Shown here: piece after piece, positions 1-8,785 of the stretch
Layout of the letters: each line of letters begins with the position of its first letter
Position numbering within the stretch: position 1 is the first letter of the stretch
Assembly: GCA_030830695.1 (NCBI GenBank)
Contig: JAURML010000183.1
Location: 1-33,443, forward strand
Source of the DNA: Caenibius sp.
GTDB lineage: Bacteria > Pseudomonadota > Alphaproteobacteria > Sphingomonadales > Sphingomonadaceae
Direction: 5' to 3'
DNA length: 33,443 bases
The notes under the pieces: generated by a model
Databases searched by the model: none
What the model saw: the letters and a program-made list of their open reading frames with translations, nothing else
What the model was told of the DNA's origin: nothing
Position numbers and translations under genes: made by a program

Positions 1-106
1 GATCGAAGATCCGCCGGGCGTGCGCGAAGGCAGCTTCGGCAAGCTTTACCTTGCCTATCTGCGTGATCCTGACGGCAACAAGCTGTGTGCCCTGCACCGC
101 ATGTAA
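1..106 (+). CDS. VOC (glyoxalase/bleomycin-resistance) family protein, C-terminal fragment
   Basis: Only the last 34 residues and the TAA stop are inside the window; the gene begins upstream of base 1. The visible tail contains YLRDPDGNKLCALH, which matches the closing beta-strand signature of VOC-superfamily proteins (DPDGN followed by a hydrophobic strand). In that family the fold is a metal-binding or ligand-binding paired beta-alpha-beta-beta-beta module. With so little sequence the substrate cannot be named and it could be a lyase, a dioxygenase-like or a binding protein. The next gene starts about 80 bases downstream on the same strand, so co-transcription is possible. Confidence 0.75.
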   Translation, partial: IEDPPGVREGSFGKLYLAYLRDPDGNKLCALHRM

Positions 107-183
107 TCGACGCTCTGCGGAAGGGCCGCTCCGTATGACCGGCGCGGCCCTTGCCCATTATGCACTCCATGAAGCGGGAGGCC

Positions 184-903
184 ATGACCGAACGCCCGCA
201 ACTTGATCTGACGCCTTCGCGCGGGCAACGCATAACGACCATGGTTGTGGTTGCCCTGCTGCATCTGCTGGTCTTCGCCGGGCTGATCCGGGCCTTCGCC
301 CCCGACCTTTCGGCAATCGTCGTCGACCAGGTCATCTCCACCTTCAGTGTCACCGTGGCGACCACGGAGCCGGAACCCCCGCCGCAGGCCAGCACGGAAC
401 CGGAGGGCGCATCCGCCGAGAAAGGCCGCAAGGCGAAGCCAAAAGAGGTTTCCGCGCCGCGTCGCACGCTCCCCAAAAAGCCCGAGCCGACACCGCCGGT
501 TTCCTCGACCGGCAATGAAAACGCATCAGGTGCGGCGGATGCGGGCGCAGGCACCGGCGGCGGCGGTGACGGGATCGGCACGGGCAGCGGGCGCAGCGGC
601 ACCGGGCAGGGCGGCGGCGCGGCGGCACGGCTGGAAAAGATTGCGGGCGATATCAGCTCCGCCAAGGATTATCCCAAAAAGACGCGCAACCTGCGCATCG
701 GACAGAGCGTGACCATCCTGCTCACCGTCGATCCGGACGGGCGGGTGCGCGATTGCCGCGTCACTCAGCCCAGCCCCGATGCAGAGGCTGACGCGATTAC
801 CTGCCGTCTCGCAAGCGAACGGTTCCGCTTCCGCCCTGCGCGCAATGCGGCGGGTGAGGCGGTGACCGGCAAATATGCCTGGCGCCAGCGCTGGTTTTAT
901 TAG
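184..903 (+). CDS. TonB family protein (energy transducer)
   Basis: The 239-residue protein has the TonB layout. It has a short cytoplasmic N-terminus, one hydrophobic segment at about residues 18-38, a Pro/Lys/Glu-rich stretch at about 55-110, a Gly-rich spacer at about 120-155 and a C-terminal TonB-like domain ending in a Tyr. In known TonB proteins the N-terminal helix sits with ExbB/ExbD in the inner membrane and the C-terminal domain contacts TonB-dependent receptors. No exbB or exbD is adjacent, so this is probably one of several TonB paralogues, or a TonB-domain protein with its own role. I chose ATG 184 because GGGAG lies just before it; an in-frame ATG at 151 would add 11 residues without a better ribosome site. 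Confidence 0.82.
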   Translation: MTERPQLDLTPSRGQRITTMVVVALLHLLVFAGLIRAFAPDLSAIVVDQVISTFSVTVATTEPEPPPQASTEPEGASAEKGRKAKPKEVSAPRRTLPKKPEPTPPVSSTGNENASGAADAGAGTGGGGDGIGTGSGRSGTGQGGGAAARLEKIAGDISSAKDYPKKTRNLRIGQSVTILLTVDPDGRVRDCRVTQPSPDAEADAITCRLASERFRFRPARNAAGEAVTGKYAWRQRWFY

Positions 904-925
904 GACCAAGACTCTTTGGTCGTTT
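904..925. terminator. Possible weak bidirectional terminator
   Basis: GACCAA (904-909) and TTGGTC (916-921) form a 6-bp stem with a 6-base loop, directly after the TonB-family stop codon and against the stop codon of fdsD on the other strand. The position between convergent genes is right for a terminator, but the stem is short and is followed by only three T residues. Confidence 0.35.
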
Positions 926-1146
926 CAGCCCGAACGCAGTGTGCCGCGAAGCCTGGCAATCGCCCCTGCTGCAATATCCGACAGACCTGCATCTTCGCCA
1001 GCCATGATCGCGTCGCGCATGCGCGGATCCCAGAAATCGTGAATATGCCGGGCGGTTGCCGCAATCGCGGCCGTCTCCCCCTGGACCGCGAAATTGCGCG
1101 CGATCTGGTTCGCCATATAGACCAGCCGGTCATGCGTCCCGCTCAT
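925..1146 (-). CDS. fdsD: Formate dehydrogenase delta subunit (FdsD)
   Basis: This 73-residue protein matches the small FdsD family of NAD-dependent formate dehydrogenases. It has an N-terminal helix beginning with LVYMANQIARNF and the characteristic HIHDFWDPRMR motif at about residues 34-44. In systems such as Cupriavidus and Rhodobacter capsulatus, FdsD is an accessory subunit needed for full activity of the FdsGBA enzyme; it carries no cofactor motif. Its ATG (1144-1146) overlaps the fdsA stop in an ATGA arrangement, so translation is probably coupled. It is the last gene of the fds operon, and a small inverted repeat follows it. Confidence 0.9.
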   Translation of the reverse strand: MSGTHDRLVYMANQIARNFAVQGETAAIAATARHIHDFWDPRMRDAIMAGEDAGLSDIAAGAIARLRGTLRSG

Positions 1147-3986
1147 TCACCAGGCTCCGCCGCGATGCGCCGGGAACGCGCGGTCAGCCCGGCATAATCT
1201 TCCTGCCAGTCGCTGGGACCGTTGGAGGGGGTCACCTGCACCGCAGTAACCTTGTATTCGGGGCAGTTGGTGGCCCAGTCCGAATAATCGGTGGTGACCA
1301 CATTGGCCTGCGTTTCGGGGTGATGGAAGGTCGTGTAGACGACCCCCGGCGCGACCCGGTCAGTCACTGACACGCGCAGGCTCGTCTCACCCGTGCGGCT
1401 GGCAAGGCGCGCCCAGTCGCCCTCCTTGAGTCCGCGATTTTCGGCATCCAGCGGATGGATTTCCAGCACATCTTCGGGATGCCAGGCGGTGTTGGCGGTG
1501 CGGCGGGTCTGCGCACCGACGTTGTACTGGCTGAGGATGCGGCCCGTGGTCAGCAGCAGCGGATAGCGAGGCCCGGTCTTTTCATCCGTGGGCATATAAT
1601 CCGTCACCACGAAGTGTCCCTTGCCGCGCACGAAGCCATCGACATGCATAACCGGCGCGCCATCGGGGAATTGGTCATTGACCGGCCATTGCAGCGATGC
1701 TTCGCGCTCCAGCCGGTCCCAGCTGACCCCGGCGAAGGTGGGGGTAAGCCGCGCGATCTCGTCAAGAATTTGTGCTGGATGCGTATAGGCCCAGCCCAGA
1801 CCCAGCGCATTGGCCAGCGCCTGCGTGACCTGCCAGTCCTCCAGCCCGTTGGCCGTTTCCATCACCTTGCGCACCGGTTGAATCCGGCGTTCGGCATTAG
1901 TGAAGGTGCCGTTCTTTTCCAGGAAGGTCGAACCGGGCAGGAACACATGCGCGAAATTGGCGGTTTCGTTGAGAAACAGGTCATGCACGATCACGCAATC
2001 CATCGCCGCCAGCCCCGCCGCCACATGACGGGTATTGGGATCTGACTGGAGGATGTCCTCGCCCTGGATGTAGAGCGCGCGGAACGAACCATCGATTGCC
2101 GCATCCAGCATGTTGGGAATGCGCAGCCCCGGTTCGGGATCCAGCGCGACCCCCCAATCCTGCTCGAACATCCTGCGCGTCGCCGCGTCGGAAATATGGC
2201 GATAGCCCGACAGTTCGTGCGGGAAGCTGCCCATGTCGCAGGCACCCTGCACGTTGTTCTGGCCGCGCAGCGGATTCACGCCCACACCGGCCCGCCCGAT
2301 ATTGCCCGTGGCCATGGCAAGGTTGGCGATTGCCATCACGGTTGAGGAACCCTGCGAATGTTCGGTTACGCCAAGGCCATAGTAAATTGCAGCGTTCCCG
2401 CCGGTGGCATAAAGCCGGGCGGCGGCGCGCAGTTCGGCCGCCGGGACTTTCGTCACTGCTTCGAGGAATTTGGGGCTGTGCTGCGAAGCAGACACGAACC
2501 GCGCCCAGTCCTGATATTCGTCCCAATCGCAGCGCGCACGCACGAAATCCTCATCCGCCAGTCCTTCGGTGACGATGACATGCGCCATGGCCGTCATCAC
2601 TGCGACATTGGTACCGGGCTGGAGCGGCAGGTGATGCGCCGCCTTCACATGCGGCGAACGCACCAGATCAATCCGGCGCGGATCAATGACGATCAGCTGC
2701 GCGCCCTGCCTCAGCCTGCGCTTCATGCGGCTGGCGAACACCGGGTGCGCATCCGTCGGATTGGCGCCGATCACCACGATCACGTCCGCATCCATCACGC
2801 TGTCGAAATCCTGCGTGCCCGCGCTGGTTCCGAACGTCGTTTTCAGGCCATAGCCGGTGGGCGAATGGCACACGCGCGCGCAGGTATCGACATTGTTGCT
2901 GCCAAACCCGGCCCGGACCAGTTTCTGGACCAGAAAGGTTTCCTCATTGGTGCAACGACTGGAGGTAATCCCACCCAGCGCACGCGCGCCGTGCTGCGCC
3001 TTGACCGCGCTGATGCGACCGGCGGTGAAGGCCAGCGCTTCGTCCCACGATACTTCGCGCCAGGGCTGATCGATCGACTCGCGGATCATCGGGGTGGTGA
3101 TGCGGTCCTGATGATGCGCATAGCCCCAGGCGAAGCGGCCCTTGACGCAGGAATGGCCCCGGTTGGCCTTGCCATCCTTCCATGGCACCATGCGCACCAG
3201 CTGTTCCCCGCGCATCTCAGCCCGAAAGGTGCAACCGACGCCGCAGTAGGCGCAGGTGGTGATGACCGCCCGTTCAGGCTTGCCGTGTGCCTTCACGCTT
3301 TTTTCCATCAGGGCGCTGGTCGGACAGGCCTGCACGCAGGCGCCGCATGACACGCAATCGCTGGAAAGAAAGTCGTCCGCGCGCTGCCCGGCGCTGATCT
3401 TCGAGGCGAAGCCGCGCGCTTCCACGCTCAGTGCCAGCGTGCCCTGCACCTCGTCGCAGGCTCGCACGCAGCGCGAACAGACGATGCATTTGTCAGGGGC
3501 GAAGAGAAAATAGGGATTGGAGAGATCCGGTTGCTGGCCGAGATGATGAGCCCCCGCATAGCCATAGCGTACATCGCGCAGGCCGACTTCGGCTGCAGTG
3601 TCCTGCAATTCGCAATCATTGTTGGCGCTGCAGGTCAGACAGTCGAGCGGATGGTCGGAGATATACAGCTCCATCACCCCGCGCCGCAGCTTTTCGAGCC
3701 GGGGGGTCTGGGTCCGCACGATCATGTCCTGCGCGACCGGCGTGGTGCAACTGGCGGTCGTGCCGCGCATGCCGTCGACCTCAACTAGGCACAGACGGCA
3801 AGAACCGAAGGCGGCAAGGCTGTCAGTGGCGCACAGGCTGGGGATCGCACCGCCGCATTCCGCCGCCGCGCGCATCACGCTGGTTCCTTCGGGCACCGTC
3901 ACGCGTCGCCCGTCAATCGTCAGCGTTACCTGCGTGTCCGCCCGCACTTCGGGCGTGCCGAAATCGGCCTGAGGTTCATAGGCCAT
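1143..3986 (-). CDS. fdsA: NAD-dependent formate dehydrogenase alpha subunit (FdsA), molybdenum catalytic subunit
   Basis: The 947-residue protein oxidises formate to CO2 at a bis-MGD molybdenum centre and passes electrons through iron-sulfur clusters to FdsB. Domains in order are an N-terminal [2Fe-2S] ferredoxin domain with spaced Cys, a His/Cys cluster segment (HPLDCLTCSANNDC), two ferredoxin [4Fe-4S] motifs (CIVCSRCVRAC and CVSCGACVQACP), the molybdopterin-oxidoreductase cluster site (CAYCGVGC), the large molybdopterin domain, and a C-terminal dinucleotide-binding domain. The molybdenum ligand is Cys in the motif ARVCHSPTG, not selenocysteine. The start at 3986 is preceded by GGGAG; an in-frame start at 4025 would add 13 residues. 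The start overlaps the end of fdhD by 11 bases. Confidence 0.95.
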   Translation of the reverse strand: MAYEPQADFGTPEVRADTQVTLTIDGRRVTVPEGTSVMRAAAECGGAIPSLCATDSLAAFGSCRLCLVEVDGMRGTTASCTTPVAQDMIVRTQTPRLEKLRRGVMELYISDHPLDCLTCSANNDCELQDTAAEVGLRDVRYGYAGAHHLGQQPDLSNPYFLFAPDKCIVCSRCVRACDEVQGTLALSVEARGFASKISAGQRADDFLSSDCVSCGACVQACPTSALMEKSVKAHGKPERAVITTCAYCGVGCTFRAEMRGEQLVRMVPWKDGKANRGHSCVKGRFAWGYAHHQDRITTPMIRESIDQPWREVSWDEALAFTAGRISAVKAQHGARALGGITSSRCTNEETFLVQKLVRAGFGSNNVDTCARVCHSPTGYGLKTTFGTSAGTQDFDSVMDADVIVVIGANPTDAHPVFASRMKRRLRQGAQLIVIDPRRIDLVRSPHVKAAHHLPLQPGTNVAVMTAMAHVIVTEGLADEDFVRARCDWDEYQDWARFVSASQHSPKFLEAVTKVPAAELRAAARLYATGGNAAIYYGLGVTEHSQGSSTVMAIANLAMATGNIGRAGVGVNPLRGQNNVQGACDMGSFPHELSGYRHISDAATRRMFEQDWGVALDPEPGLRIPNMLDAAIDGSFRALYIQGEDILQSDPNTRHVAAGLAAMDCVIVHDLFLNETANFAHVFLPGSTFLEKNGTFTNAERRIQPVRKVMETANGLEDWQVTQALANALGLGWAYTHPAQILDEIARLTPTFAGVSWDRLEREASLQWPVNDQFPDGAPVMHVDGFVRGKGHFVVTDYMPTDEKTGPRYPLLLTTGRILSQYNVGAQTRRTANTAWHPEDVLEIHPLDAENRGLKEGDWARLASRTGETSLRVSVTDRVAPGVVYTTFHHPETQANVVTTDYSDWATNCPEYKVTAVQVTPSNGPSDWQEDYAGLTARSRRIAAEPGE

Positions 3987-4800
3987 CGCAATCTCCCGCA
4001 GCGTCCACAATAGCATGCGGATCACAGAAAATCAGCGCGTTGTCGGGCCGGGCCAACGCCACCAGCGCCAGCCCCGCCTGTGTTGCCCGTTCCACCGCCA
4101 GGCTGGTTGGCGCGGAAATTGTCACCAGCAGCGGGCAGCCGGCGCGCGCGGTCTTTTCCACCAGTTCGAAGCTGCACCGCGCCGACAGCAGGATGAAGCC
4201 GCGGCGCGGATCGCGCCCGGTACGCGCCAGCCGGCCGATCAGCTTGTCCAGCGCATTGTGGCGGCCGACATCCTCCGCCGCCTCCACGATGGTGCCGTCT
4301 GTTGCACAGAACGCGGCGGCATGCATCGCGCCGCTGGTCCGGCCCATTGGCTGATGCGCATCCAGCGCGGCCAGCGCGCGCGCAATCGCCGCCCGGGCAA
4401 TTCTGATGCGCGCCGTGATCGCCGGAAGCGGGCGCAGCACCTGCTCGATATTCTCCATGCCGCACAGCCCGCAGGAACTTTCCGAAACGCGCACCCGGGC
4501 CCGCGCGATCACCGGTTCCATCGCCGCATCAGGCAGGGTAATGCGCACCACCTGCCCTCCGGCAACTGCATGCACGTCGACCTCCTCGATCTCGTGGCTG
4601 GCGCGCACCAGTCCTTCGGAGAGGGTAAAGCCGATGGCGAATGCCTCCAGATCGGCGGGCGTCGCCATCATCACCGCGTAACCCAGCCCGTTGTATTCGA
4701 TCGCCACCGGCGCCTCGAGCGCGAGACTGCGCTCAATCACCCGGTCGCCAGGCTCGGCCAGGCCCAGCCTGCGGGCGGGAGCCGTCACAACCCCGCTCAT
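3976..4800 (-). CDS. fdhD: FdhD/FdsC formate dehydrogenase accessory sulfurtransferase
   Basis: The 274-residue protein belongs to the FdhD family. In E. coli FdhD transfers sulfur from IscS to the molybdenum cofactor, an essential maturation step for formate dehydrogenase. The conserved CxxC loop is present as SSCGLCG with Cys110 and Cys113, followed by the typical block GRHNALDKLIG. Its ATG at 4798-4800 overlaps the fdsB stop in an ATGA junction, which fixes the start; an upstream in-frame start would run back into fdsB. It lies between fdsB and fdsA, whereas in the described fdsGBACD operons the homologue (fdsC) follows fdsA. The embedded position points to strictly stoichiometric co-expression with the enzyme. 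Confidence 0.93.
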   Translation of the reverse strand: MSGVVTAPARRLGLAEPGDRVIERSLALEAPVAIEYNGLGYAVMMATPADLEAFAIGFTLSEGLVRASHEIEEVDVHAVAGGQVVRITLPDAAMEPVIARARVRVSESSCGLCGMENIEQVLRPLPAITARIRIARAAIARALAALDAHQPMGRTSGAMHAAAFCATDGTIVEAAEDVGRHNALDKLIGRLARTGRDPRRGFILLSARCSFELVEKTARAGCPLLVTISAPTSLAVERATQAGLALVALARPDNALIFCDPHAIVDAAGDCDGL

Positions 4801-6320
4801 CGCGCGCTCAGCCCGAAATCCGCGGGCCAGTGGCGCAGCGCGGACATGACCGGATAGGGCGTGAAGCCGCCCAGCGCGCACAGCGAGGCGTCCTTCATCA
4901 CCGCGCATAATTCTTCGAGCAGCTGCACTTCTTCCGCCTGGCTGCGCTCTGCCAGTCGCGCATTATGCATCTGCGGCAACAATTCGACTGCATCGGCCTG
5001 CCGCCCGCCGGACAGGATGCGATCAATGATCTCCTGCCCGCGCACCGAACCGATCCGGCAAGGGGTGCATTTGCCACAACTTTCCACCGCGCAGAATTCC
5101 ATCGCGAAACGCGCCATCGCCGCCATGTCTGCCGTATCGTCGAACACCGTGATGCCGCCATGGCCGATCAGGGCGTCCGCCGCCGCATAGGCTTCGTAAT
5201 CGAAAGGAATGTCGAACTGGCCGGGATGCAGATAGGCGCCCAGCGGGCCGCCCACCTGCACCGCCTTCACCGGGCGGCCCGAGGCAGTCCCCCCGCCAAT
5301 CTCGAAAATCAGCTGGTTCAGCGTGACACCAAAGGGTGTTTCATAAAGCCCGCCGTGCCGGATATTGCCCGCCAGCTGGATCGGCATGGTGCCTTTTGAA
5401 CGGCCCGCGCCCCTTGCTTCATAGTCCTGCGCCCCGCCCTCAGCCAGGATGTGCGGCACTGCGGCCAGGGTCAGCACATTGTTGACCACGGTCGGGCAGC
5501 CGAACAGGCCCTGCAGCGCGGGCAGCGGCGGTTTGCCCCGCACCTCGCCGCGCTTGCCTTCAAGGCTGTTGAGCAGCGAGGTTTCCTCTCCGCAGACATA
5601 GGCCCCCGCGCCCACCCGCACGTCGATGTTGAAGGGCGCGATGATATCGGCACAGAGTTTGAGCGCGTCGCGCAGCTTGCGGATCGCATGCGGATATTCA
5701 CTGCGGATGTAGATATAGCCCTGCGCCGCACCGACGGCATGGGCGGCAATCGCCATGCCTTCGATCAGCTGGAGCGGGTCGCCTTCCATAAGCATCCGGT
5801 CGGCAAAAGTGCCGCTGTCGCCTTCGTCCGCATTGCACACGATGAACTTCCTCGCGCCCGGCGCCTTGGCCACGGTTCGCCACTTGACGCCTGCGGGAAA
5901 CCCGGCCCCGCCGCGCCCGCGCAAGCCCGATCGGGCAACTTCATCGAGCACATGTTCGGGCCCGATCCGGCGGGCCCGTTCCAGCCCGGCCCAGCCGCCT
6001 GTGCGCTCATAATCCTCAAGGCTGAGGGCTCGCGTCCTGCCCGCCCGGGCGAAAGTCAGTCGCTGCTGCCCGGCGATGAAGGGATGAGTCGCAATCGGCC
6101 CGATTGCCTTGGCGCTCTTGCCGGAAAGGATGGCATCGACATCTTCCGGCGTGGCGGGGCCAAAGCCCATGCCGTCGATCTCCACCAGCGGTTCCAGCCA
6201 GTGCATCCCCCAGCTCGACGCGCGTTCGACCGTGCACCCTGCCGCCTCGAACGCGGCAGCGAGCGCATCGGCGCCACAGGCAAGCGCCAGCGCGTCGTCG
6301 GAAATGCGCACCGCCGTCAT
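4797..6320 (-). CDS. fdsB: NAD-dependent formate dehydrogenase beta subunit (FdsB), NuoF-like diaphorase
   Basis: The 507-residue protein is the flavin subunit that reduces NAD+ with electrons from FdsA. The first ~120 residues form a NuoE-like thioredoxin domain that lacks an obvious four-Cys [2Fe-2S] set. The NuoF core follows with the FMN/NAD loop GLRGRGGAGFPAG, a Gly-rich NAD segment around VGAGAYVCGEETSLLNSLEG, and the [4Fe-4S] motif ESCGKCTPCRIGS near residue 425. This fusion is typical of FdsB in Rhodobacter- and Cupriavidus-type enzymes. The ATG at 6318-6320 shares an ATGA overlap with the fdsG stop, which supports this start over the longer reading frame. Confidence 0.94.
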   Translation of the reverse strand: MTAVRISDDALALACGADALAAAFEAAGCTVERASSWGMHWLEPLVEIDGMGFGPATPEDVDAILSGKSAKAIGPIATHPFIAGQQRLTFARAGRTRALSLEDYERTGGWAGLERARRIGPEHVLDEVARSGLRGRGGAGFPAGVKWRTVAKAPGARKFIVCNADEGDSGTFADRMLMEGDPLQLIEGMAIAAHAVGAAQGYIYIRSEYPHAIRKLRDALKLCADIIAPFNIDVRVGAGAYVCGEETSLLNSLEGKRGEVRGKPPLPALQGLFGCPTVVNNVLTLAAVPHILAEGGAQDYEARGAGRSKGTMPIQLAGNIRHGGLYETPFGVTLNQLIFEIGGGTASGRPVKAVQVGGPLGAYLHPGQFDIPFDYEAYAAADALIGHGGITVFDDTADMAAMARFAMEFCAVESCGKCTPCRIGSVRGQEIIDRILSGGRQADAVELLPQMHNARLAERSQAEEVQLLEELCAVMKDASLCALGGFTPYPVMSALRHWPADFGLSAR

Positions 6321-6742
6321 TGCGCCGTGACCAGGCTGACCAGCTGCGCCTCGTCCAGCCGCGCATGCAGCCGATCGCCGACCCGCGCATTCGGCCCCAC
6401 GCTGCACAGGCCAAGGCAATAGACCGGCGCAAGCCGCACCCGCTCCCCGGCAGCGTCCCGCGCCGCCTGCATCAACATGTCAATCCCGCGCGCCTTGCAG
6501 GACTCAGCCTGACAGATCTGGACCGCCGGACGCGGATCGGGCGCGGAACGAAAATCATGGTAGAAGCTCACCACCCCATGCACCTCGGCCCGGCTGAGGT
6601 TCAGCGCATCGGCAATGATCCGCTCAGCCGCGGCATCCACGTAGCCGAATTCGGCCTGCACATCATGAAGGATTGGCAGGAGTGCGGACTGTTCGCGCGG
6701 GTGCGCGGCAAGGATTTCCGCAATCACGGCGTCAGTCGTCAT
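6317..6742 (-). CDS. fdsG: NAD-dependent formate dehydrogenase gamma subunit (FdsG), NuoE-like [2Fe-2S] protein
   Basis: The 141-residue protein has a helical N-terminus and a thioredoxin-fold [2Fe-2S] domain. The cluster ligands are visible as ICQAESC followed about 35 residues later by YCLGLC, the C-x4-C...C-x3-C pattern of NuoE and FdsG. It relays electrons in the diaphorase half of the complex. It is the first gene of the fds operon. I chose ATG 6742; a GTG four codons upstream (6754) is also possible and neither has a strong ribosome site. No fdsR-type LysR regulator lies next to it; pyruvate kinase is upstream. Confidence 0.92.
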   Translation of the reverse strand: MTTDAVIAEILAAHPREQSALLPILHDVQAEFGYVDAAAERIIADALNLSRAEVHGVVSFYHDFRSAPDPRPAVQICQAESCKARGIDMLMQAARDAAGERVRLAPVYCLGLCSVGPNARVGDRLHARLDEAQLVSLVTAQ

Positions 6743-6822
6743 ATCATAGTCCACAACCCGCCAGCCCGATCGCCATAGCGCTGCGGTAATGGGGGCACCG
6801 CGCCATGAAGGTGAAAAAGCGG

Positions 6823-6850
6823 AACATATAGCGCCGCATTAGGCCGTCAA
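6823..6850 (-). promoter_or_regulatory. Candidate sigma-70 promoter of the fds operon
   Basis: On the minus strand TTGACG (6845-6850) is followed after 16 bases by TATGTT (6823-6828). The elements lie in the 118-base gap between the pyruvate kinase stop and the fdsG start, about 80 bases before fdsG. The match is good for a -35/-10 pair, but no transcript evidence is available. Confidence 0.5.
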
Positions 6851-6860
6851 AGCGCCCTGT

Positions 6861-8357
6861 TCAATACTGGCCTGACGCTGCCCGCTTGCCGTGCCGGACC
6901 ACGCCTTCTTGCCTCCTGCCCAGCTCATCGCCGCTCAGCGTCACCACATGCAGCAGGTTGGTCGCGCCGGGGGTTCCAAATGGCACCCCCGCCAGCGCGA
7001 TCAGTTTCGATCCCGCCGTACCAAATCCATGGCGCAGCGCCATCCGCTTGCCCTTGGCGATCATCTCCTCAAAGCTGCCGATATCCCTGGTGGTCACGGC
7101 ATGCGCGCCCCACAACAGCGCCAGGCGCCGCGCCGTGCGCACCGATGGCGTCAGCACCAGCACCGGCACGCCAGGCCGTTCGCGCGCTACCCGCCGGGCC
7201 GTGCTGCCAGAGCCGGTGAACACGGTGATCGCGCTGATCGGCACCGTGTCGGCAATCGTCATGCAAGCATGGCTGAGTGCATCCGCGGTGGTGGGATCAG
7301 GTGGCGTGTCCAGCAGGCGCACCCGCGCCCGGTAGCCTTCGTCCCGTTCCACCTGCCGGGCTATGCGGTCCATGATCGTCACCGCTTCTTCGGGCCATTC
7401 CCCGGCCGCCGTTTCGGCCGACAGCATCACCGCATCGGCCCCGTCATAGACTGCGTTGGCGACGTCCGACACTTCGGCGCGGGTCGGGGTGGGCGCGGAA
7501 ATCATCGATTCCAGCATCTGCGTCGCCACGATCACGGGCTTGCCCAGCATGCGCGCCGCATTGACGATGCGCTTTTGCAGCGGCGGCACCTCTTCCGGGT
7601 TCAGTTCCACGCCCAGATCGCCGCGCGCCACCATCACCCCGTCAGCCAGTTCCAGGATTTCGGGCAGGCGGTTGACCGCACCGGGCTTCTCGATCTTGGC
7701 GCACAGCGCGCCATGGCCGCTCATCAGCCGCCGCGCTTCCGCCAGGTCTTCGGGGCGCTGGACGAACGACAGGCCGATCCAGTCCGCACCATGTGCGATG
7801 GCGAAGGCAAGATCGCGCCGGTCCTTGTCAGTCAGTGCCGGGATGGGGATTTCCGCATCAGGCACGTTCACGCCCTTGCGGTCGGAAATCATCCCGCCAA
7901 CTTCGACGGAACAGAGGATTTCATCCGGTCCGGCGCGACTCACCCGCAGGCGAATCTTGCCGTCATCGACCAGCAAACGCTGCCCCTTGTCCAGAATGCC
8001 GAACAGTTCGGGGTGCGGCAGGCAGACGCGGCTTTCATCGCCGGGTTCAGGACTGGCATCGAATGTGAAGTGCGAGGAATGGCGGAGCACCGCCTTGCCG
8101 CCCCTGAATGCGCCCACGCGCAACTTCGGCCCTTGCAGATCGGCCAGAATCGCGATCGGGCGGGCGAATTCCTTTTCCATCTCGCGGATGCAGGCGATGG
8201 CGGCAGCATGATCTTCATGCGCCCCATGGCTCATGTTGACGCGGAAGGCATCGACACCGGCACGAAACAGGCGACGCAACATCTCGGGATCGCGGCTGGC
8301 GGGGCCGACCGTGGCCAGTATCTTGACCTTGCGAGCGCGCGGTTCAAGCTTCGACAA
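6861..8357 (-). CDS. pyk: Pyruvate kinase
   Basis: The 498-residue protein converts phosphoenolpyruvate and ADP to pyruvate and ATP. Diagnostic motifs are VKILATVGPAS at the N-terminus, FRVNMSHG, ILADLQGPKLRVG, and the active-site/signature block with ATQMLESM, TRAEVSDVANAVYDGADAVMLS and ETA around residues 270-320. The C-terminal allosteric domain is present, with a TGSGSTAR phosphate-binding-like loop. The start is a TTG at 8357 preceded by AAGGAG (8368-8373) ten bases upstream. There is no ATG that would keep the conserved N-terminal strand, so TTG is probably the true start. The gene stands alone, upstream of fdsG and on the same strand, with a separate fds promoter likely. Confidence 0.95.
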   Translation of the reverse strand: MSKLEPRARKVKILATVGPASRDPEMLRRLFRAGVDAFRVNMSHGAHEDHAAAIACIREMEKEFARPIAILADLQGPKLRVGAFRGGKAVLRHSSHFTFDASPEPGDESRVCLPHPELFGILDKGQRLLVDDGKIRLRVSRAGPDEILCSVEVGGMISDRKGVNVPDAEIPIPALTDKDRRDLAFAIAHGADWIGLSFVQRPEDLAEARRLMSGHGALCAKIEKPGAVNRLPEILELADGVMVARGDLGVELNPEEVPPLQKRIVNAARMLGKPVIVATQMLESMISAPTPTRAEVSDVANAVYDGADAVMLSAETAAGEWPEEAVTIMDRIARQVERDEGYRARVRLLDTPPDPTTADALSHACMTIADTVPISAITVFTGSGSTARRVARERPGVPVLVLTPSVRTARRLALLWGAHAVTTRDIGSFEEMIAKGKRMALRHGFGTAGSKLIALAGVPFGTPGATNLLHVVTLSGDELGRRQEGVVRHGKRAASGQY

Positions 8358-8434
8358 GATGCTCTGGCTCCTTGGAAATGATGAATGCGCGTCCTATGGC
8401 AGAGCCTTGTGACAAAGCAAGGGAAGGTCAGGCG

Positions 8435-8740
8435 ATGAGCGATCCGATTGACGAGCTGGCGGACGATGTGGCGGCTGCCGCGTTCCGTCGGCTGGTGCGG
8501 CATCTGCGCCAGCGCCACGATGCACAGAATATCGAGCTGATGGGGCTGGCCGGATTTTGCCGCAATTGCCTGGCCGACTGGATCAATGATGCGGGCGCTG
8601 GACTGGACAAATCGGCGGCGCGCGCAGCGATTCACGGCATGCAAATGGATGAATGGAAAGCCAGCTACCAGACCGAAGCAACACCCGAACAGCTCGCCCG
8701 CATGGAAGCGAGCTTGCGGAAAAACGCCTCTGGCCACTAA
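8435..8740 (+). CDS. DUF1244 family protein
   Basis: A 101-residue soluble protein of the DUF1244 family, which is widespread in Alphaproteobacteria and has no established function. The family block is clear: FRRLVRHLRQRHDAQNIELMGLAGFCRNCLADW at residues ~16-48, with the conserved GFCRNCL pair of Cys, and HGMQMDEWKA further on. The start at 8435 follows a GGAAGG-like site; an in-frame ATG at 8372 would add 21 poorly conserved residues. It is divergent from pyk, whose TTG start lies 77 bases away on the other strand, and gapR follows after 45 bases. Confidence 0.85.
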   Translation: MSDPIDELADDVAAAAFRRLVRHLRQRHDAQNIELMGLAGFCRNCLADWINDAGAGLDKSAARAAIHGMQMDEWKASYQTEATPEQLARMEASLRKNASGH

Positions 8741-8785
8741 GAGGGCGCCCTGACTGATTCACCCGCTTATTAACCGGAGTAATTC

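Noticed and set aside
8231-8737. A 168-codon minus-strand frame opposite the DUF1244 gene
   Set aside because: It overlaps pyk and DUF1244 in other frames and has no family sequence.
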